From DASQDN01 sp035630195 (GTDB lineage: Bacteria; Acidobacteriota; Terriglobia; Bryobacterales; Bryobacteraceae), in contig DASQLD010000435.1 of NCBI GenBank assembly GCA_035630195.1, positions 1-10,660 of the forward strand: DNA of 10,660 nucleotides, written 5' to 3'. Positions 6,960-10,660 of the stretch are shown piece by piece. Made by a program: the position numbers and the translations under genes. Numbering within the stretch: the first letter of the stretch is position 1; each line of letters opens with the position of its first letter. The notes below the pieces were generated by a model. It was given only the letters and a program-made list of their open reading frames with translations. It had not been told where the DNA came from and did not search any database.

Positions 6960-7061
6960 GGCCGGACTTCACAAGGAGTGCGCTTACGGCCAAGTGTTCG
7001 GAACCGCCAGCCCGGAGGGGGTCCGGTCTGGTTTCGCCCGACCTATCCCTTCGGGCGTTCC
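6912..7061 (-). ncRNA. Candidate structured RNA (small RNA or attenuator leader) ending in the 6912-6959 terminator
   Basis: The 198 bp between the DinB gene and the ADP-ribosylglycohydrolase gene have no credible ORF but fold compactly on the minus strand. GGAAC (7061-7057) pairs with GTTCC (7004-7000) and encloses two hairpins: a 7-bp stem 7035-7041/7051-7057 (its last pair competes with the closing stem), and CCAG plus CCGGA against TCCGG plus CTGG (7007-7016/7022-7031) with a CCCCC loop. A third stem, GGCCG/CGGCC (6960-6964/6987-6991), has an inner loop TCCTT, and the terminator hairpin comes last. I do not recognise the family; it does not look like 6S, SRP, tmRNA or RNase P RNA. The 5' end is unknown; the 7062-7109 stretch could belong to it, with AATACT just before the closing stem as a weak -10. 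It may instead be the 3' UTR of the DinB mRNA. Confidence 0.5.
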
Positions 7062-7109
7062 TAAGTATTCGATGGTTAACCTGTCGGTGGGGTTCCCGAA
7101 ATCTTCGCC

Positions 7110-7607
7110 TTAGGCGGTAGCTGTGAAAGGTTCATCCGCGCTGCCGCCGTAGATGCTAGGCACCTTTGCGCCCATCGGCCGCAAGTAGGCCGTGAGCTGA
7201 CCGCGATGATGTACGGAATGCTTCATCATGACCTGCAGAAACGTGACATTCGGAAGGGTCCAGTTGACGAACGTGACGGGCTTCGCCAAGTGCTCGCCGG
7301 ACAGTTTTTTAATCTTCTCAACGAGTTCCGCTCCGCGCGCTTTGTAAGTACTCGCAACGTCGGCGGTCGGCGTGCCTGAGGCCTCGGGAAAAGGACCAAA
7401 TTCCCCAGCAATGACACTCTCCAGAAACCACATATCGGAGCAGGCGATATGTTCAGCCAAATCGCCTGCTTTCATACATGTGTCATGCGGCGTGTATGTC
7501 TTCTTGTCATCGGGAACTGCGGAGATAACTCTCGCAGTCGTTTCAATTTCCTGTTCAATCTGCGGCAACAAAAATTCGGTAACGGTAGCGGCTTGCTCTG
7601 GAGTCAT
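7110..7607 (-). CDS. DinB-family protein
   Basis: 165 residues from the ATG at 7605-7607. Likely metal ligands are H53 in LAEHIACSDMWF and H130 and H134 in the C-terminal KHSVHHRGQLTAYLR, the classic H-x3-HRGQ motif of this superfamily. The fold is a four-helix bundle; the activity is unknown, with thiol transferase or metal-dependent hydrolase as family possibilities. It differs clearly from the DinB protein at 5423-5965, which lacks HHRGQ, so the two are not a recent duplication. The frame stays open upstream to 7862, but that part is antisense to the oxidoreductase; an ATG at 7664 is possible though the family normally starts near MTPEQAA. It is divergent from the Gfo/Idh/MocA gene across a 130-bp gap. 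The structured region and terminator lie downstream. Confidence 0.9.
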   Translation of the reverse strand: MTPEQAATVTEFLLPQIEQEIETTARVISAVPDDKKTYTPHDTCMKAGDLAEHIACSDMWFLESVIAGEFGPFPEASGTPTADVASTYKARGAELVEKIKKLSGEHLAKPVTFVNWTLPNVTFLQVMMKHSVHHRGQLTAYLRPMGAKVPSIYGGSADEPFTATA

Positions 7608-7681
7608 ACTGTCAAGGCTACTCTCTCCCCGAACCCGGCGCAATGGACGTCCGGGAGCCTCCATCCACTGCCGGCTTCCGG

Positions 7682-7711
7682 TATAGTAGAGACAGTCACG
7701 AGATCGTCCAA
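7682..7711. promoter_or_regulatory. Candidate divergent promoter elements between the DinB and oxidoreductase genes
   Basis: On the plus strand TATAGT (7682-7687) matches the -10 consensus at 5 of 6 positions, about 50 bp before the oxidoreductase ATG, but its -35 is poor. On the minus strand TTGGAC (7711-7706) lies 17 bp before TACTAT (7688-7683), a moderate sigma-70 match aimed at the DinB gene. The two -10 elements overlap, so the promoters would compete. A GGAG at 7722-7725 is a plausible ribosome binding site for the oxidoreductase, 12 bases before its ATG. Confidence 0.35.
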
Positions 7712-7737
7712 GCGCCGATCTGGAGAAATTCTTTCCT

Positions 7738-9090
7738 ATGAATCGAAGACACTTCGTCATGAGTTCAGCGGCGGCTGCCAGCGCTACGTTTGCGTCCAGC
7801 GCGCAAGCGGCGCCGAGCGACACCGTCCGCGTCGCGGTAGTTGGCTTGCGTGGGCAAGGCAATTCACATATCCGAGCTTATTCCGGAATGAAAGACGTCG
7901 AAATCGCCGCTTTGGTCGACATCGACGAGAGCATTCTCGACAACCGGTTGAAGGAGGTCGAGGCGAGCGGGCGCAAACGTCCGGCGCGGTATGTAGACAT
8001 TCGTGAGCTTCTCGAGAAAGAGAAGGACATCGACTGTGTCTCGATCGCGACGCCCAACCACAACCACACACTTCAGACGATCTGGTCGCTGCAGGCCGGA
8101 AAGCATGTTTATTGCGAGAAGCCGGTTTCGCATAACATCTTCGAATCGAAGCAGATCGTGGCAGCGGCACGGAAGTACAACAAGATTGTTCAAGGCGGCG
8201 TAAATGCGCGCTCCAACGGCGGTCCAATTGAGGCCGTGAACAAGATGCGCGAAGGGCTGATCGGCGATGTCTACATGGCTCGCGGACTGTGCTTCAAGCG
8301 CCGCGACACGATTGGCCGGGCGCGACCGGAGCCGGTTCCCGCCGGTGTGCATTACGATCTCTGGCTAGGACCAGCTCCAAAGACGGAGTTTACCAAGAAT
8401 CGCTTCCACTACAACTGGCATTGGTTCTGGGATTACGGTAACGGCGACTTCGGCAACCAGGGCATTCATGAGCTCGACATCGCTCGCTGGGGCTTGGGTG
8501 TGAAGTATCCAACGAAGGTTGCGGCAATCGGTGGACACTTCATGTTCGATGACGACCAGCAGACGCCAAACACGTTGAACATCGCGTATGAATTCAACGA
8601 AGGCGGCAAGCACAAGATGATGGTCTTCGAAGTTCGGCATTGGGATTCGAACCATGAAGCGGGCATCGGCGGCGCCGATGGCGGAAAGAATCTCAACACT
8701 GTTGGCAACACTTTCTACGGCTCCAACGGCTACCTGGCGATCGACGGCTACAACAAGTACGAATCGTGGCTGGGCAAGACTGCAGAGAACACAGGGCCAC
8801 GTGGCGGGACGACGCGTTCGCTTGAAAAAGGCCCTGCGAAGACCGATGGCGGGAGCAACTGGCGCAACTTCATCGAAGTCGTGAAGAGCAATGACCGGTC
8901 CAAGCAGACGAATGACATCGAGGAGGGCGCAATTTCGGCGACGTTAATGCACCTCGGAAATATCTCGTATCGTGTGGGCCGCTCGTTGACGTTCGACTCG
9001 GCAAAGATGCAGGTGGTTGGCGATGCGGAAGCGAACAAGATGTTTACTCGTCCTTACCGCGCAGGTTTTGTCGTGCCTTCGAAAGTATAG
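7738..9090 (+). CDS. Tat-exported Gfo/Idh/MocA family oxidoreductase
   Basis: 450 residues. The N-terminus NRRHFVMSSAAAASATFASS is a twin-arginine signal with a likely cleavage site after SAQA (about residue 24), so the enzyme would be folded with its cofactor in the cytoplasm and then exported. The Rossmann fold shows VAVVGLRGQG (residues 33-41) for NAD(P), ATPNHNH at 104-110, and the family motif EKP at 127-129 in YCEKPVSHN. The catalytic region is NQGIHELDIARW with H244 and D247. The family oxidises or epimerises sugars and inositols, and exported members are plentiful in Acidobacteriota and Planctomycetes; the substrate cannot be named. It has its own promoter region and a terminator at 9115-9149, so it is probably monocistronic. 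Confidence 0.95.
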   Translation: MNRRHFVMSSAAAASATFASSAQAAPSDTVRVAVVGLRGQGNSHIRAYSGMKDVEIAALVDIDESILDNRLKEVEASGRKRPARYVDIRELLEKEKDIDCVSIATPNHNHTLQTIWSLQAGKHVYCEKPVSHNIFESKQIVAAARKYNKIVQGGVNARSNGGPIEAVNKMREGLIGDVYMARGLCFKRRDTIGRARPEPVPAGVHYDLWLGPAPKTEFTKNRFHYNWHWFWDYGNGDFGNQGIHELDIARWGLGVKYPTKVAAIGGHFMFDDDQQTPNTLNIAYEFNEGGKHKMMVFEVRHWDSNHEAGIGGADGGKNLNTVGNTFYGSNGYLAIDGYNKYESWLGKTAENTGPRGGTTRSLEKGPAKTDGGSNWRNFIEVVKSNDRSKQTNDIEEGAISATLMHLGNISYRVGRSLTFDSAKMQVVGDAEANKMFTRPYRAGFVVPSKV

Positions 9091-9114
9091 CGGGCTTCCA
9101 TTTGTATTAAAAAG

Positions 9115-9149
9115 GAGACGTGGGCCTGAGGTCCACGTCTCTTTGTTTT
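9115..9149 (+). terminator. Intrinsic terminator after the oxidoreductase gene
   Basis: A 12-bp stem (9115-9126 with 9130-9141, one G-T pair) with a 3-base TGA loop is followed by TTTGTTTT. It starts 24 bp after the oxidoreductase stop and ends 12 bp before the next ATG. An A-run precedes the stem, so it could also work in reverse, although no minus-strand gene enters it. Confidence 0.92.
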
Positions 9150-9161
9150 ATGTGATATTTT

Positions 9162-10370
9162 ATGCGGATACTTATAGCGCTGGCACTGTTTATTCCCACC
9201 TATGCCCAGTGGCCGCAGTTCGGAGGTCCGCATGGCAACTTCATAGTTGACGGTAAAGGCATCGCTTCCACTTGGCCGGCCGGAGGGCCGAAAGAGTTGT
9301 GGAAGCGGGTAGTGGGAGAAGGCTATTCGGGCGTTGTAGTCGATAATGACGTTCTCTATACGATGTACAGCCGGGATCGCGAGGAAGTTGTCATCGCGAT
9401 GGATGCGGGGACGGGGAAGACTCGGTGGGAGTATGCGTACGACAAGTCGGGCCCACGCATGGATTTATCGCAGGGAGCCGGGCCGCATTCGACACCTGTG
9501 GTGCTCGGCGACCGGGTGTACACGATCGGCATTCGGGCGCGAATGCATGCGTTCGATAAGAAGACAGGGAAGCTCGTCTGGCACAAGGAATTGTACAAGG
9601 ACTTCCCCGGCAGCACGGAGTTCGACCGCGGTTATGCTGTGAGTCCGATAGTGTACAAGGGCACGATCATCGTGAAGCTGGGCGGCCCGAATCACGCGAT
9701 TGTCGCGCTGAGCCCGAAGGACGGTTCCCTACTTTGGAAGAGCTTGAGCTATGAAAACGCTCCGGCAACACCGATTGTCGTGCACGCCGGCGCCAAAGAT
9801 GTTCTCATAACGCAGTTTGCTGCAGACGTTGTCGCGTTGAACCCTATAAATGGCGAGTTGCTGTGGAGCTATCCGCACAAGACCGATTACGGCCTAAACA
9901 TCACGCAACCGTTGTGGGGCTCCGACAATGTTGTGGTGGTCACGTCGGCATATAGCGGGGGAGCGCGAGGACTACAACTTGATGGAGATGCGCGCAATCC
10001 GAAGGAGCTCTGGAATCATAACCGGCTGCGCGTACACTTCACGACGGCGCTTCGCATTGGTGGTTATGTTTACGGCTCAAGTGGGGACTTCGGTCCATCG
10101 CCGATCACTTGCGTGGAAGTTAAGACCGGACGCGTGATGTGGCAGGACAGAACGTTCTCGAAAGGAAACCTGGTCAAGGCCGGAGACAAAGTAATTCTGC
10201 TCGATGAGGACGGTACTCTTGCGCTTTTAACCCTGGCGCCGGAGGGGATGAAGGTGCATGGAAAAGTGGAGCAGGTTGCGTTGAAGAATGCCTGGACGCC
10301 GCCGACGCTGGCGGGCACAACCTTGCTGGTACGAGATCGCAAGCATCTTGTGGCGTTCGATTTGAAGTGA
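9162..10370 (+). CDS. Secreted PQQ-like beta-propeller repeat protein
   Basis: 402 residues. Residues 1-15 (MRILIALALFIPTYA) are a short Sec signal peptide, and the mature protein begins with QWPQFGGPHGN, the WPQFRGP-type start common in these proteins. Propeller blades end in a repeated pattern: TGKTRW, TGKLVW, DGSLLW, NGELLW and TGRVMW, each after a strand with V-x-A-[LM]-D or similar. This is the PQQ_2/BamB-like type; these usually do not bind PQQ and act in binding or as extracytoplasmic scaffolds, with no catalytic residues recognisable here. The ATG follows the terminator by 12 bp, no Shine-Dalgarno is seen and the leader must be very short, so either read-through or a promoter inside the terminator region is needed. 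No terminator with a T-run follows. Confidence 0.92.
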   Translation: MRILIALALFIPTYAQWPQFGGPHGNFIVDGKGIASTWPAGGPKELWKRVVGEGYSGVVVDNDVLYTMYSRDREEVVIAMDAGTGKTRWEYAYDKSGPRMDLSQGAGPHSTPVVLGDRVYTIGIRARMHAFDKKTGKLVWHKELYKDFPGSTEFDRGYAVSPIVYKGTIIVKLGGPNHAIVALSPKDGSLLWKSLSYENAPATPIVVHAGAKDVLITQFAADVVALNPINGELLWSYPHKTDYGLNITQPLWGSDNVVVVTSAYSGGARGLQLDGDARNPKELWNHNRLRVHFTTALRIGGYVYGSSGDFGPSPITCVEVKTGRVMWQDRTFSKGNLVKAGDKVILLDEDGTLALLTLAPEGMKVHGKVEQVALKNAWTPPTLAGTTLLVRDRKHLVAFDLK

Positions 10371-10416
10371 GCGGACGAGAGACTTAAAAAGGGTCAACAC
10401 AAAATGGCCGATTGAG

Positions 10417-10457
10417 CGAGGGGGCCGCAGCGATGCTCTCCTTGCTGGGCCGCCTCG
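10417..10457. repeat. Long imperfect hairpin in the 186-bp gap after the PQQ-like gene
   Basis: CGAGG (10417-10421), GGCC (10423-10426) and CAGC (10428-10431) pair with GCTG (10444-10447), GGCC (10448-10451) and CCTCG (10453-10457): 13 pairs with one G-G mismatch and one bulged G, around a 12-base loop. There is no T-run on either side, so it is not a standard intrinsic terminator; it might stop transcription with Rho or protect the mRNA end. The rest of the gap (10371-10556) shows no credible gene. Confidence 0.5.
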
Positions 10458-10521
10458 ATTGCGTCCACATTTAAGCCAAGGGCGCATCAACTTTCGGTGT
10501 GCGTCATTGAAGCTGCTAACC

Positions 10522-10550
10522 TTGCTCGTCCACCCCATCGGCGGTACTCT
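10522..10550 (+). promoter_or_regulatory. Candidate promoter of the DHFR-like gene
   Basis: TTGCTC (10522-10527) and TACTCT (10545-10550) are separated by 17 bp; only TTG and TA...T match the consensus. The second element ends 6 bases before the ATG at 10557, which would make a leaderless or nearly leaderless mRNA. No ribosome binding site is visible. Confidence 0.3.
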
Positions 10551-10556
10551 TGCGTA

Positions 10557-10660
<104 letters not shown>

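Noticed and set aside
6960..7109. NAD+-I (nadA-type) riboswitch, attractive because that class is known from Acidobacteriota and the downstream gene acts on ADP-ribose
   Set aside because: Only a few short matches (CCCC, AGGTT, CGAAT in order) resemble what I remember of that motif, and the pairing around them and the two-domain repeat are not evident. A covariance-model search would decide.
6960..7109. 6S, SRP, tmRNA or RNase P RNA
   Set aside because: The hallmark sequences and overall shapes of these RNAs are absent: no long single hairpin with a central bubble, no tRNA-like end, no SRP apical loop.
7608..7862. N-terminal extension of the second DinB frame
   Set aside because: It runs antisense to the oxidoreductase start and its promoter region; DinB proteins of this type begin close to the 7607 ATG.

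Overview
The window reads as chromosomal DNA of an Acidobacteriota bacterium, most likely of the Bryobacter/Solibacter lineage. The main clue is the first gene: NHL repeats followed by IPT-like and TIGR03437-type C-terminal domains, a combination very common in that group. Supporting clues are a Tat-exported Gfo/Idh/MocA oxidoreductase, a small secreted PQQ-like propeller, several DinB-family proteins and the moderately high GC. There is no sign of a phage, transposon, integron, CRISPR array, tRNA or rRNA. The assignment is inferred from gene content only.

Layout. (1) 1-2130, plus strand: the 3' part of a secreted NHL/IPT protein, then 9 bp later hemL (glutamate-1-semialdehyde aminotransferase, tetrapyrrole synthesis). 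(2) 2111-4215, minus strand: an exported YtcJ-type amidohydrolase and, overlapping it by 4 bp, a small secreted, membrane-anchored protein with a GOLD/p24-like pattern. (3) 4214-5965, plus strand: a tight operon of a MauE/DoxX membrane protein fused to a thioredoxin-like CxxC domain, a 91-residue membrane protein and a DinB-family protein. Units 2 and 3 are divergent and their start codons share one CATG, flanked on each side by a perfect hairpin. (4) 5880-7607, minus strand: a second DinB-family gene, about 200 bp of strongly foldable sequence ending in an intrinsic terminator, and an ADP-ribosylglycohydrolase whose ATG lies directly against the terminator's T-tract. (5) 7738-10370, plus strand: the Gfo/Idh/MocA oxidoreductase, a clear terminator, then the PQQ-like propeller. 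(6) 10557 to the end: the start of a dihydrofolate-reductase-like (RibD C-terminal) gene, cut by the window edge.

The genes are mostly metabolic and exported housekeeping or accessory functions and do not form one obvious pathway. The best candidate for something undescribed is the structured region at 6912-7061 on the minus strand. It could be a small RNA with pyrimidine-rich loops, or a leader/attenuator controlling the ADP-ribosylglycohydrolase. The overlapping divergent starts at 4213-4216 and the bacterial GOLD/p24-like protein come next.
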